A DNA stretch of 64,000 bases from Pararobbsia alpina (GCF_902859895.1 NZ_CADIKM010000013.1:1-64000); one strand, 5' to 3'. Positions 35,558-44,259 are shown, counted from the stretch's first letter. Made by a program: numbers and translations. The notes: generated by a model from the sequence alone, not told the origin.

Positions 35558-37567
35558 ATGATCTACGGTTGTGCGTGGTACCCCGAACACTGGCCCGAAT
35601 CACACTGGGCACAAGACCTGAAGCTGATGCGCGAGGCGCGCATGAACATGGTGCGGATCGCCGAGTTCGCCTGGAGCTCGATCGAGCCGGAGGAGGGCCG
35701 CTATGAGCTCGACTGGATCGAGCGCGCGATCGAAGCCGCCGCCGCCGAGGGCTTTGCCGTCGTACTCGGCACGCCGAGCGCCGCACCGCCCGCCTGGCTG
35801 ACCGAACGCTATCCGGACGTGTTCGCGGTCGGTCCGAGCGGGATCCGCCGCAAGCCTGGCTCGCGTTGCGCATATGCCCCGGCGAGCGCGACCTACCGGC
35901 GCTTCGGTGCGGCAGTCGCCAAGGCGATGGCCAAGCGCTTCGGCAACCATCGCTCGGTGATCGGCTGGCAGATCGACAACGAGTATAAGAGCGTTTCGCA
36001 CGACGACGATACGCGCGCTCAGTTCCAGCAGTGGCTCGCTCGCAAGTACGGTAGCCTCGCCGAACTGAACCGGCGCTGGTGCACGGTCTACTGGAGTCAA
36101 GAATTCAGCGCGTGGACACAGATCCCACTGCCTGTGCGCACCGCGGATACCTTTCCCGACGAGCACTATCACCCTGCCCTGCAACTCGAGTGGAAGCGTT
36201 TCCAGAGTTATCTTTACCGCGGCTTCCAGGCTGCGCAGATCGATGCGATCCGCGCCCATGCCGACGCGCGGCAACGGGTCACGCACAACTTCATGGGTTT
36301 CTTCGACCTGTTCGATCACTATGAGGTCGCGGCCGATCTCGATTTTGTATCGTGGGACAGCTATGTGCCGCTCTCGCGTCCCGATCCGTTCGCAAACGGT
36401 GCGTCGCACGACCTGATGCGCGGTCTCAAGCGTCGCAATTTCTGGCTGATGGAGACGCAGCCCGGCTTCGTCAACTGGCGGCCGGCCAACAACACACTCG
36501 ATCCGGGTGAAGTTCGCACACTCGCCTGGCATGCGATCGGCCACGGTGCCGATGCGGTCGCCTACTGGCAATGGCGCAGCGCACTCAACAGCCAGGAGCA
36601 GTATCACGGTACGATCCTCGCGGCCGACGGGACACCCAGACCGATCTACAGCGAACTCGCGGCGCTCGGTGCCGAGCTGGAAAAAATCGCGCCTGTGCTC
36701 GAGGGAAGCGACCCGCAACCGTCGATCGGTTTGCTCCATAGCTACGACAGCCGATGGGCGCTCGATATCCAGCGGCACAATCAGGCGTTCGATCCCTTGC
36801 TCCAGATGGTCGAGTGGTACCGGCCATTGCGGGAACTCGGCCATGACGTTGAGATCGTGCACCCCGACGCAGCGCTCGACGCGTTTCAGCTCATCGTCGC
36901 GCCGAGCTTGCATATTGTCGAACCCTCGATGGTCGTCGCCCTGCACGCTTTCGTCGCACGTGGCGGCCATCTCGTCCTCGGGCCGCGCACCGGCGTGAAA
37001 GACGTCGACAACGCGCTGTTTCCGATGCGCGGTCCGGGTCCGCTGGGCGAATTGTCGCCTGCACGCGTCGTGGAATTCTATGTGCTTGACGAGACCATTG
37101 CGATTCAAGGGTCGGCCGGTTGCGGACGCGCCCGGATCTGGGCCGACTGGCTCGAGCCGGTGAGCGCCGGGGCGGACGTCCTGCTGCGCTACGAGCAGGC
37201 AGGCACGTGGGTCGACGGCAAGGCCGCAGCCATCACCCATACGCTCGGCAAGGGACGCGTGACCCTGCTCGGGACCTGGCTCGATCATGCGACCATGCTG
37301 TCGCTGATGCGAAGGGTCGTCGGATGGTCAGGATTGGGGGCGGGTTCGCCCTGCGGCGAGCCGCCCACGGGCGTCGAGATCTGCCGTCGCGTGAAAGGAG
37401 CGGACGAGGTCTGGATCGCAATCAATCACGGACGCGAGCACCACACGCTGCGGTTCAATGAGCCAATGAAGGATTTACTTGGGGGCGCGCAGGGCGCGGC
37501 GCTCGGCCTTGGCGCACTATCCGTGCTGGTGCTTCAACGCGCGGCAACGTTTGCTCATCAACTGTAG
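35558..37567 (+). CDS. GH42 beta-galactosidase
   Basis: 669 residues with the three-part GH42 layout: a TIM-barrel (1-375), a trimerisation domain and a small beta domain. The acid/base Glu142 is in QIDNEYKS and the nucleophile Glu299 in FWLMETQPG. There is no signal peptide, so it acts in the cytoplasm on galactosides imported by the upstream transporter. The gene is 147 bp after the second permease. GH42 enzymes often prefer galacto-oligosaccharides over lactose; the true substrate is uncertain. Confidence 0.93.
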   Translation: MIYGCAWYPEHWPESHWAQDLKLMREARMNMVRIAEFAWSSIEPEEGRYELDWIERAIEAAAAEGFAVVLGTPSAAPPAWLTERYPDVFAVGPSGIRRKPGSRCAYAPASATYRRFGAAVAKAMAKRFGNHRSVIGWQIDNEYKSVSHDDDTRAQFQQWLARKYGSLAELNRRWCTVYWSQEFSAWTQIPLPVRTADTFPDEHYHPALQLEWKRFQSYLYRGFQAAQIDAIRAHADARQRVTHNFMGFFDLFDHYEVAADLDFVSWDSYVPLSRPDPFANGASHDLMRGLKRRNFWLMETQPGFVNWRPANNTLDPGEVRTLAWHAIGHGADAVAYWQWRSALNSQEQYHGTILAADGTPRPIYSELAALGAELEKIAPVLEGSDPQPSIGLLHSYDSRWALDIQRHNQAFDPLLQMVEWYRPLRELGHDVEIVHPDAALDAFQLIVAPSLHIVEPSMVVALHAFVARGGHLVLGPRTGVKDVDNALFPMRGPGPLGELSPARVVEFYVLDETIAIQGSAGCGRARIWADWLEPVSAGADVLLRYEQAGTWVDGKAAAITHTLGKGRVTLLGTWLDHATMLSLMRRVVGWSGLGAGSPCGEPPTGVEICRRVKGADEVWIAINHGREHHTLRFNEPMKDLLGGAQGAALGLGALSVLVLQRAATFAHQL

Positions 37568-37853
37568 CTGCACGAAGTCGCAAATCCTTTTTGGCCCGCG
37601 GTACGCACTGCGGACTCGGTTAGCGAGCTAACGCCTGCAGGGCGGCGAACTGAAATGTCCTAGGCCTCGCGCCGCCGCGCTGCAATGCGTGTTCAGTCAT
37701 GAAACGAGCATGCGACTATGATAGTGTTCCTGAGCACATCGCGTCGGCGGAAAGCTTGTGTTGCCGTGTGTCGGCTTGTTCCGACAGGTGATGGATTCAC
37801 GCACGCTTTTGCGCCGGCCCTGCACGTTCGATGTTCCACTTCTGGAGACGCAT

Positions 37854-38291
37854 ATGAGACTCGTTCGCTTACTGGGTGCCGCTGCCCTGACCTTCAGCCT
37901 CGTCGCACCTGCCCTCGTTTCAGCCAAGACCGTCGACCTCAAGGCCGACCTGCTGTCGTCGACCGAAGTCCCACCCAATACCAGCAAAGGCCATGGCCGA
38001 CTCCAGGGCACCTACGACACGTCGTCGAAGACCCTGACATGGAAAGTGTCCTATGCGGACCTTTCCGGTCCCACAACGGCTGCACACTTCCACGGGCCCG
38101 CGCCTGCCGGCCAGAATGCAGGCGTCGTGATTCCGATCCCAAAGGATGGACTCGCGAGCCCGATCGAAGGCAAGGCGACCCTGACAGAGCAGCAGGAAAG
38201 CGATTTGATGAGCGGCAATTGGTACTTCAACGTTCACACCGCCCAGAACCCGGGTGGCGAAATCCGCGGTCAGGTCGAAGCGGCGAAGTAA
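37854..38291 (+). CDS. Secreted CHRD-domain protein
   Basis: 145 residues from ATG 37854 (GGAGA upstream). A signal peptide (about 1-23, ending VSA) is followed by a CHRD domain: LKADLLSSTEVPPN, LTWKVSYADLSGPTTAAHFHGPA and GNWYFNVHTAQNPGGEIRGQV are classic. The domain was first described in chordin and is widespread in bacterial exported proteins of unclear role. It runs convergently toward hipA with a large hairpin between. Confidence 0.9.
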   Translation: MRLVRLLGAAALTFSLVAPALVSAKTVDLKADLLSSTEVPPNTSKGHGRLQGTYDTSSKTLTWKVSYADLSGPTTAAHFHGPAPAGQNAGVVIPIPKDGLASPIEGKATLTEQQESDLMSGNWYFNVHTAQNPGGEIRGQVEAAK

Positions 38292-38342
38292 ACCGGCGAG
38301 AAGCTGGCTAAGCGTCAAGACCGTGCGCCTTGACGATGGTTG

Positions 38343-38390
38343 CGGGCCGCAACGATGCGTCATGGCAGGTTGACGCGTCGTTGCGGCCCG
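38343..38390. terminator. Long hairpin between convergent genes (possible bidirectional terminator)
   Basis: Twenty-base arms (38343-38362 and 38371-38390) are complementary at 19 positions plus one G:T pair, with an 8-nt loop. It sits between the CHRD gene and hipA, which converge. There is no T-run on either side, so it is a candidate terminator or RNA-end protector rather than a proven one. Confidence 0.6.
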
Positions 38391-38460
38391 AATCGTATGT
38401 GCGGTCCGAACAGATGATCGACTTTTTGCTTGGCAGCGAGACGATTTCCGCCTGAAGTCG

Positions 38461-39684
38461 TTATCGTGACCCACGCTTACCGTAGAGGGCTTCCAACTCA
38501 CGATCTACAAGGACGAAGCACCGGCAGAGGTCGATATCGCGTCCGGTCACGCCTGAATGACGGAACCGCTCAGGCCAATGTGCGAGTATCGCAAGCATTC
38601 TCTCTACCTCGGCAATCGCTTCGCCTTTGGTCAACATGAAGCGACCCGCGTCTGACAGTACGTTTTCGACCGATGGCTCATGGTCACGCAACCCCACGCG
38701 CAATTGCTGATATCCGATACCCTGGAGCTGCGGCTGAATGTCGTATGCCGGCGAAAGCTTCCATTTGCCGCGGGCGTTCAGAAATGCGTGATTCTTCTCG
38801 TGGTCATCGGTGTTCTCCATCAGCACGTTGAACGTCATTCGCTGAAAAAGTTGAAGACAGTCTCTCTTCGATTCTGGCGAGAATCGTCGTGCCACCTCGG
38901 CAAGCTCTGAGTACGCGATGTTTTCGATGCCTATGCCTTGCGCAAGCAACAGCGTCTTCGCACTGGCAAAGTGCCGTCGTGCACCTGACGCGTCTCGATC
39001 AAACCGTTCCACCAGAAGAATATTCTTCCCTCGAATGGCGACCAATCGGGACTCCGGCACATCGATACCGCATTCACGCGCCAGCCGTAGCGATGCATGC
39101 TCGATGGCCGCAACGTCGACTTCGTCACCTTCCGCGGGAAACTTGGCTATCCAGTAACGCCCCTCTTCCTGGATGATAGCTTTGGGGCGCGCGCCACCGA
39201 CACTCCGGCCCGGTTGCAGCAGCCACCGAAGCCGCTCGTCAATCGTCTCATGTGTTTCAATCGCATGGGCAGCACCCGACAGCGCTTCGAGATCAGCACC
39301 GTAGAAAGCCTGGTCCGTGGGCGTGTCATAGCTCGTAGCCGACCATGAGAAAGCGAGTGCACCGATTCGATCTTCGCCGGCCAGCGCCAGGTAGTCGATC
39401 GGCGATCTTCGTGCGGGGCGAAAGGCCGTTTCGATCACGCGGCGTCCCCATCGATCCGGTCCCGCATCCTCGAAAACCGGATGAATGTCCTCGCCCTGCG
39501 GCGGTTCAAACTCACCAGCTCGCAACGGCAAGTCAGGTGTGAGGGCAAACGCTTCCCGATAAGCTAGCCAGTCTTCCGAGTACGAAAACAAACAACGTCG
39601 TCCGCCTATCAGGTCAAGCCTCCCGCATGGGCGGGGTGACAATGCCTCTGGCGGGTAGATCCATACGAACAGTTCGTTGTTCAT
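38461..39684 (-). CDS. hipA: HipA-family Ser/Thr kinase toxin
   Basis: 407 residues. The HipA N-terminal subdomain comes first, then the kinase core with the Gly-rich loop RSVGGARPKA, NILLVERFDRD, the catalytic NTDDHEKNHAF and the metal-binding SPAYDIQPQ. E. coli HipA phosphorylates glutamyl-tRNA synthetase and induces persistence; other HipA proteins target other synthetases, so the target here is open. Its ATG overlaps the hipB stop codon (ATGA), tying the two together. It is convergent with the CHRD gene. Confidence 0.9.
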   Translation of the reverse strand: MNNELFVWIYPPEALSPRPCGRLDLIGGRRCLFSYSEDWLAYREAFALTPDLPLRAGEFEPPQGEDIHPVFEDAGPDRWGRRVIETAFRPARRSPIDYLALAGEDRIGALAFSWSATSYDTPTDQAFYGADLEALSGAAHAIETHETIDERLRWLLQPGRSVGGARPKAIIQEEGRYWIAKFPAEGDEVDVAAIEHASLRLARECGIDVPESRLVAIRGKNILLVERFDRDASGARRHFASAKTLLLAQGIGIENIAYSELAEVARRFSPESKRDCLQLFQRMTFNVLMENTDDHEKNHAFLNARGKWKLSPAYDIQPQLQGIGYQQLRVGLRDHEPSVENVLSDAGRFMLTKGEAIAEVERMLAILAHWPERFRHSGVTGRDIDLCRCFVLVDRELEALYGKRGSR

Positions 39685-40004
39685 CGCTTGCTCTGCTTTC
39701 CACCGGTCAGGTTACGCAACTCCAGCATCAAGGCAGTTTCGTCGGCGGCGGGGTCTGCAATCGTGCCGAGAAACTGAACGCGCCCGATCAACCACAACGC
39801 GGACGCATACACGCCCATGGACACGGTCGGATCCCCTTTTTCCATTTTCTGTAGCGTCGGCACGGAGACCTGCATGCGTTCGGCGAATGCGGCAAGCGTA
39901 TCGTGCCGCCGCTTTCGTGCGACGCGCAGATGCTCCCCGAGCGTACGTAGGGCGCGCTCGACGGGTGCAGGGAGCATGTCGGCAGCGGTTGATCGCCTGG
40001 GCAT
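39681..40004 (-). CDS. hipB: HipB-like antitoxin/XRE-family regulator
   Basis: 107 residues from ATG 40004 (MPRRSTAADM). A helix-turn-helix of XRE type occupies about 20-75 (LGEHLRVARKRRHDTLAAFA, then SVPTLQKMEKGDPTVSMGVY), followed by a C-terminal tail that should contact HipA. It neutralises the toxin and represses the operon. A frame extension to 40019 adds five residues without support. A HipB-style operator with an 8-bp spacer lies 32 bp upstream. Confidence 0.85.
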   Translation of the reverse strand: MPRRSTAADMLPAPVERALRTLGEHLRVARKRRHDTLAAFAERMQVSVPTLQKMEKGDPTVSMGVYASALWLIGRVQFLGTIADPAADETALMLELRNLTGGKQSKR

Positions 40005-40036
40005 AAAGAATAGAACCAAAAAACCGCGAAATGTGA

Positions 40037-40056
40037 AACTATTATTTATGATAGTT
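40037..40056. promoter_or_regulatory. Putative HipB operator (AACTAT-N8-ATAGTT)
   Basis: AACTAT (40037-40042) and ATAGTT (40051-40056) are exact inverted repeats with an 8-base spacer, 32 bp upstream of hipB. E. coli HipB binds TATCC-N8-GGATA, the same spacing and inverted layout with different base content. Autorepression is the likely role. Confidence 0.55.
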
Positions 40057-40077
40057 CAAGAGGTAGGTAGAGGCAAG

Positions 40078-40206
40078 GAAATGCCGCTGCGCATCGAAAG
40101 GGCTTTCGGAACCGGGATGGATCATCTGTTGCGGATGCAGATCGCCTACGACCTCGCACAGGCTCGCCGCCACAAAAGCGAGATCAAGGTGGCCCGCTAT
40201 TTCCCG
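40078..40206 (+). pseudogene. Remnant of a HigA/VapI-type antitoxin (C-terminal part only)
   Basis: About 40 codons read EMPLRIERAFGTGMD then HLLRMQIAYDLAQARRHKSE and IKVARY. This is the C-terminal stretch of HigA-family antidotes, where MALRLEKAFG.....LRMQ..YD.A..R is standard. The N-terminal helix-turn-helix is missing; the frame continues into unrelated sequence. AAGGAA precedes the internal ATG at 40081, so a short peptide could still be made, but I treat it as a broken gene. No HigB toxin is adjacent. Confidence 0.65.
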
Positions 40207-40470
40207 CATCGGCGTAATCCACCTATCGCACTTTTCCCTTCAAAGAATCCGGCGAGACTCGCCATTAGTCATCGTTTGCAACAGGGGCGACAGAGGGCGT
40301 CTTTCCATCGAATCTCGCCTATGCTTCAGGCAATCTCTTGGAAGGACCGCGAAGGTGTCGATTTCGCGGCATGTCGTTCGTCGTGCATGCAGGGCGGTGA
40401 TGTGGCGCGGGTGTCATGCCCGGTGATGTCGCTTTGCTTCCCTATTTTTCTGACCTAACGGAGATGTTTC

Positions 40471-40818
40471 ATGACTTACATCGATGGATTTTTGGTCGCC
40501 GTACCCACGGACAAACGCGAAACGTACAAGCAGCATGCCGAAGCGGCGGCGGTCGTCTTCAAGGACCACGGTGCCCTGAAGCTGGTCGAGTGCTGGGGAG
40601 ACGACGTCCCCGAGGGAAAGTTGACGTCCTTCCCGATGGCAGTCAAACGCAAAGATGACGAAACCGTGGTGTTCTCGTGGATCCTCTGGCCTTCGCGTCA
40701 GACACGGGACGAAGGCATGAAGGCCTCGATGGCCGACCCCCGGCTCCAGCAGGACTCCATGCCGTTCGACGGCAAGCGGATGATTTACGGCGGATTCGAG
40801 GTGATCGTCGACGTGTGA
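40471..40818 (+). CDS. DUF1428 family protein (YbaA-like)
   Basis: 115 residues: MTYIDGFLVAVPTDKRETYK, FKDHGALKLVECWGDDVPEG and FSWILWPSRQTRDEGMKASM are the diagnostic DUF1428 blocks, with the ending KRMIYGGFEVIVDV. A dimeric ferredoxin-like fold is known for the family, but activity is unknown. GGAG lies just before the ATG. It stands alone among toxin-antitoxin and enzyme genes. Confidence 0.93.
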   Translation: MTYIDGFLVAVPTDKRETYKQHAEAAAVVFKDHGALKLVECWGDDVPEGKLTSFPMAVKRKDDETVVFSWILWPSRQTRDEGMKASMADPRLQQDSMPFDGKRMIYGGFEVIVDV

Positions 40819-40968
40819 CGGCAAGCGGACCGGACAGGGTCTTTGGAAGTGACGTCGGCCCCCGGCGCCGCGCCATCGAAGATGCTTAGCGATGAAATGC
40901 GCGGTCTGCGTCATGCACAGCGCAGCACCGCGTCCGTCTCCGCCTCGCAAAGGCAATTCACCGACGAC

Positions 40969-41124
40969 CTATACATGGACGAGGTCGCGAATCTCCACTT
41001 CGGGATTCACGTCGGCTTCCTGGTCGACACCTTCGATCTCGAACCCGAACTCGGTGTTGTATTTTTCGATAAACTTGAGCCGCATGAAGGCACCATGAAT
41101 ACGGTCCAGGATGAGTCGATCCAT
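40969..41124 (-). CDS. Possible small protein (51 aa), uncertain
   Basis: A 51-codon minus-strand frame gives MDRLILDRIHGAFMRL then KFIEKYNTEFGFEIEGVDQE and ADVNPEVEIRDLVHV, an acidic, protein-like sequence with normal residue balance. A plus-strand frame covers the same bases but begins only at a TTG and looks less natural. The ribosome-binding site is weak (GAATGAGAC). No family recognised. It would run opposite to both neighbours. Confidence 0.35.
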   Translation of the reverse strand: MDRLILDRIHGAFMRLKFIEKYNTEFGFEIEGVDQEADVNPEVEIRDLVHV

Positions 41125-41160
41125 GTCTCATTCGCAGGACCGACACAACAAGGATAACGA

Positions 41161-42336
41161 ATGGGCAGCAGAACAAGCGATGTACAACAACGGCTGTCGA
41201 GCGGCACGACGGCCCCCGGCTTCGAGCCAGTGAAACTCCAGCTCGATGCCTATCTCCTCGAAGACGCAGCGTACAGCGCGCAGCTCGCGGTGTACTGGAA
41301 GGACAAGCTTGTAGTCGACCTCGTCGGGGGCGCGGATCTCGAGTCGACTTCCGTGACCGGCGTTTTTTCCTCATCAAAAGGGGTTGCCGGCATCGTCATC
41401 GCGATGCTCGTGCAGCGGGGCGATCTCGATCTGGATGCACCCGTCGCCGCCTACTGGCCGGAGTTCGAGGCACAGGGAAAGGCATCGATCACCGTGCGTC
41501 AGCTCCTGTCGCATCGCGCGGGTCTGCTCGGCGTCCACCCTTCATTCAAGCGTGACGAGATCCTGAACTCCGAACAGGCCGCCGCGCGGCTCGCATCGAG
41601 CCACCCGCAGTGGCTACCGGGCAGCACATTCGGCTACCATGGCTTGACGATTGGCATCTTCATGGAAGAACTCGTCCGCCGCATCACGAACCGCTCGCTG
41701 CAAGCGTTCTACGAGACGGAGATAAGAAAGCCCAGGGACATCGATTTCTATCTGGGCTTTCCCGCTGCCGAAGAACACCGCTACCGTTCTCTGCTTCCCA
41801 TGAAGCCGACAGCGATACAGCAAGCCGCCATGGATCAGGGACCGAGTTCGAACGACAGCCTGGCAAGTCTCACTTTCAACGTTCTGCACAGCTCGGCTAC
41901 GCTGCTGGATGGCGAGTTGTCTCCGAACCATCGCGAAGTCCGGGCCGCTGGACCGTCGGCCGTCGGCGGCATCGGTTCGGCCCGCGGTCTCGCCGCCGTG
42001 TACGCCGCGGCAACGGGCAATGTCGGAGGACCCAGGCTTCTCGACGAAACGACCGTCTCGAAGTTCAGCCAGCAGCAGTCATGGGGGCACGACCGGGTCC
42101 TGAACATGGACATGTGCTTCGGCGTGGTGTTTACGAAGCCGCACCCTCGCGTGGAATTCGGCAGCTACCAGGCGTTCGGACACGACGGAGCGGGCGGAGC
42201 CATCGGGTTTGCCGATCCGCTCTACGGTACGGCCTTCGGCTACATTCCGAATCCCATGCAATATCCGGGAGGCGCGGACCCCAAGGCCGTGCGGCTTTCG
42301 CAGATCGTGCGGTCCTGTGTGCAGCTTCTCGCCTGA
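41161..42336 (+). CDS. Serine hydrolase, class C beta-lactamase/EstB-like esterase
   Basis: 391 residues. The nucleophile motif SxxK is Ser70-x-x-Lys73 in FSSSKGV, the Tyr motif is YHG in STFGYHGLTIG, and the C-terminal HDGAGGAIGF replaces the KTG triad of true beta-lactamases. That pattern is usual for esterase/penicillin-binding-like members (family VIII esterases, EstB). No signal peptide is present, so it is more likely a cytoplasmic esterase than an antibiotic-resistance enzyme. AAGGATAACG precedes the ATG. Confidence 0.92.
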   Translation: MGSRTSDVQQRLSSGTTAPGFEPVKLQLDAYLLEDAAYSAQLAVYWKDKLVVDLVGGADLESTSVTGVFSSSKGVAGIVIAMLVQRGDLDLDAPVAAYWPEFEAQGKASITVRQLLSHRAGLLGVHPSFKRDEILNSEQAAARLASSHPQWLPGSTFGYHGLTIGIFMEELVRRITNRSLQAFYETEIRKPRDIDFYLGFPAAEEHRYRSLLPMKPTAIQQAAMDQGPSSNDSLASLTFNVLHSSATLLDGELSPNHREVRAAGPSAVGGIGSARGLAAVYAAATGNVGGPRLLDETTVSKFSQQQSWGHDRVLNMDMCFGVVFTKPHPRVEFGSYQAFGHDGAGGAIGFADPLYGTAFGYIPNPMQYPGGADPKAVRLSQIVRSCVQLLA

Positions 42337-42356
42337 GCGGGGGAACGCCGGCGGCG

Positions 42357-42995
42357 TCAGGAGCGGACTCTGAACCATCCTGTGAGCGAGGAACGGCCGC
42401 GAGTCGCGGGTAAGACTTCGTGCAACATGTCGGCGGATAGGAACACCGCGAGGCGGCCGCCGACGGGCAAGATGTCGTGCGTGACCCGCCCTTGCGGATG
42501 CAGCCGCAACGCGCCGCCGTGATCGGGTAGCCAGTTCGCGTTCAGATAAACGACGATGGACACGCTGCGGCTGTCGTCGTGCCGGAACCGGTCACGGTGT
42601 GGCCGGTACGAAGCGCCTGGCGGGTAGAACGCGAAGTGAGTCTCGTAGTTGTCGAGCCCCAGGAAGAGCTCGCGGTTCAACACGACGCGCAGCGTTTCGA
42701 GGATCGCCAGATACCGGTCGCAGGCGAGGGATTGGCCCGCCTCCAGCCACTTGATGCGGTCGCCGCGCAGTTCGGGCCGCAATGATCGGTCCGTGCCCTG
42801 GCTGACACGCGCCTGCATGAGCGCGCCGGCTGCCTCAAGCGCCGCACACTCCGACGCGAGCGCGCGCGTCAGATCCGGTGGAAGGAAGTCGTCCTGCTCC
42901 GACCAGCCGTGATCGTGAAGGGCAGCCGCGATGCGCTGATACCCTTCATCTCCGGGTGCATCGACATGCGCCGCCGCTAAGTGTGATCGGCTCAC
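42357..42995 (-). CDS. 2-oxoglutarate/Fe(II)-dependent oxygenase (prolyl 4-hydroxylase-like)
   Basis: 212 residues from a GTG at 42995 with AAGGAA six bases upstream. The iron-binding HxD (YRPHRDRF), distal His (MLHEVLP) and 2OG-anchoring Arg (TRGRSSLTGWFR) are in order in the double-stranded beta-helix. The family hydroxylates proteins or small molecules; the substrate here is unknown. It is convergent with the serine hydrolase gene, with 20 bp between stops. Confidence 0.9.
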   Translation of the reverse strand: MSRSHLAAAHVDAPGDEGYQRIAAALHDHGWSEQDDFLPPDLTRALASECAALEAAGALMQARVSQGTDRSLRPELRGDRIKWLEAGQSLACDRYLAILETLRVVLNRELFLGLDNYETHFAFYPPGASYRPHRDRFRHDDSRSVSIVVYLNANWLPDHGGALRLHPQGRVTHDILPVGGRLAVFLSADMLHEVLPATRGRSSLTGWFRVRS

Positions 42996-43145
42996 TGTGT
43001 ATTCCTTCGAACGAAGGTACTGGCCAAGGATTCGGACGGTCGCCCGAGGCGGGATATCGGCGAGGCGGGGTTAAGCTGTGCGTAAGATAGAAACACTGGC
43101 TTGTGATGGTTCCGGCGATAAGAAACAGAGTATCAAAACCGGCGG

Positions 43146-43922
43146 CTACAACGCGCCGGCGAGGACGGCGAGCGTACGCTCATCGGTCCGCTCGAAATGC
43201 AACGGCGTGACTGACACACGCCCCGAAGCGACGACGGAGGTTTCGCTGTCAGCGGTGTTTTCGAGGCGGCCGCGATTGAAGCTCAGCCAATGATAGGGAA
43301 GACCGCGGGGATCGGTCTCCTGCAGCACTTCAATCCCCGTGACGAGCCCGTGGCCCTGACGGCTCGGCGTAAGAGGTCCGGCTGCGGCGGCATCGATATC
43401 GGGAAAGTTCACGTTCAGACAAGTCGGCGCATCGTGGGAGATGGCGAGCAGTTGCCGGATGACACCCGGTGCGAGCGCGCGCGCGGTATCCCAGCGCACA
43501 TTGTCGCGATCACGGAATGTCAGGCTCAGCGCAATCGACGGCAGGCCGAGCAGCAGGCCCGTCATTGCCGCGCCGACCGTCCCGGAAAACATCGTTTCGA
43601 CGCCGAGATTACCGCCGCGATTGATACCGGAAAGCACGAGTGCGGGTGGCGCGTCACGCATCAGATGACGTGCGGCCATCACGACGCAGTCACCGGGGGT
43701 GCCTGCGACACCGAAGCGTCGCTCGCCCTGACGGCTCACTCGCAACGGTGAATGCAGGCTGATCGAATGCGAGGTGCCGCTCTGGTCATGTTCAGGCGCG
43801 ACGACCCAGACCTCGTCCGCGATTTCAGCGGCAACCGCTTCGAGCACGGCGAGCCCCGGAGCATCAATACCATCGTCATTGGTCAACAGCACGCGGGACA
43901 CGCGGGTTTCCTTGGCAGACAT
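43146..43922 (-). CDS. surE: 5'/3'-nucleotidase SurE
   Basis: 258 residues starting with the metal-binding LLTNDDGIDAPG, then VVAPEHDQSGTSHSISL, LSGINRGGNLGVETMFSGTV and the conserved NVNFPDI segment, all SurE hallmarks. It removes phosphate from nucleotides under stress. AAGGAGAG precedes the ATG. The usual proteobacterial partners (pcm, nlpD, rpoS) are not adjacent, so this may be a second surE copy outside the classical cluster. Confidence 0.92.
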   Translation of the reverse strand: MSAKETRVSRVLLTNDDGIDAPGLAVLEAVAAEIADEVWVVAPEHDQSGTSHSISLHSPLRVSRQGERRFGVAGTPGDCVVMAARHLMRDAPPALVLSGINRGGNLGVETMFSGTVGAAMTGLLLGLPSIALSLTFRDRDNVRWDTARALAPGVIRQLLAISHDAPTCLNVNFPDIDAAAAGPLTPSRQGHGLVTGIEVLQETDPRGLPYHWLSFNRGRLENTADSETSVVASGRVSVTPLHFERTDERTLAVLAGAL

Positions 43923-43983
43923 CGCAACGCTCTCCTTATCTGATCGGTCATGGGACAGCGTTCGATTATTGCAGATTGATCGC

Positions 43984-44259
43984 CTACTTCATGCAGCGCA
44001 CACCCGCGCTGCCGGATATTTCGACTCCGTTGAGCAAGCAGTCCTTGTCGGTCGGCGGTTGCCAGCCGTGTTCCGTCATTCTCCCCGGCTGCGCAGCGCG
44101 GTGCGCGCCCCACCCTGTGGTGAAACTCGCTCCTGTGGGAGCGCCGACACCCGAGCCGGCACGCTGCGAATCTCGATCGTTGCCGGACGATTGCGCTTGC
44201 ACTGCAACCGCCGTGCAAGCGAGCAGTCCTGTAAGAAGTGCGGTTTTGATGGCTTTCAT
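43984..44259 (-). CDS. Small secreted protein of unknown function
   Basis: From ATG 44259 the frame gives 91 residues: a signal peptide (MKAIKTALLTGLLACTAVA ending VQAQ) and a Gly/Ser/Ala-rich mature part with GWQPPTDKDCLLNGVEIS and a second Cys near the C-terminus (VRCMK), so one disulfide is possible. The ribosome-binding site is weak. A longer frame to 44361 has no support. It follows surE at a distance of 61 bp on the same strand and would be transcribed first. No family recognised. Confidence 0.6.
   Translation of the reverse strand: MKAIKTALLTGLLACTAVAVQAQSSGNDRDSQRAGSGVGAPTGASFTTGWGAHRAAQPGRMTEHGWQPPTDKDCLLNGVEISGSAGVRCMK

Noticed and set aside
37619-37632. GTTAGCGAGCTAAC palindrome after the GH42 gene as a second LacI-type operator
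   Set aside because: It shares the GTTA...TAAC ends with 31055-31068 but lacks the central CG and lies downstream of the operon; treated as a chance hairpin.
40843-41157. Plus-strand 104-codon frame between DUF1428 and the serine hydrolase
   Set aside because: TTG start without ribosome-binding site; the minus-strand 51-aa frame over the same bases looks more protein-like.
41161-42336. True class C beta-lactamase (antibiotic resistance gene)
   Set aside because: No signal peptide and the KTG triad is replaced by HDG; an esterase-like serine hydrolase is more likely.
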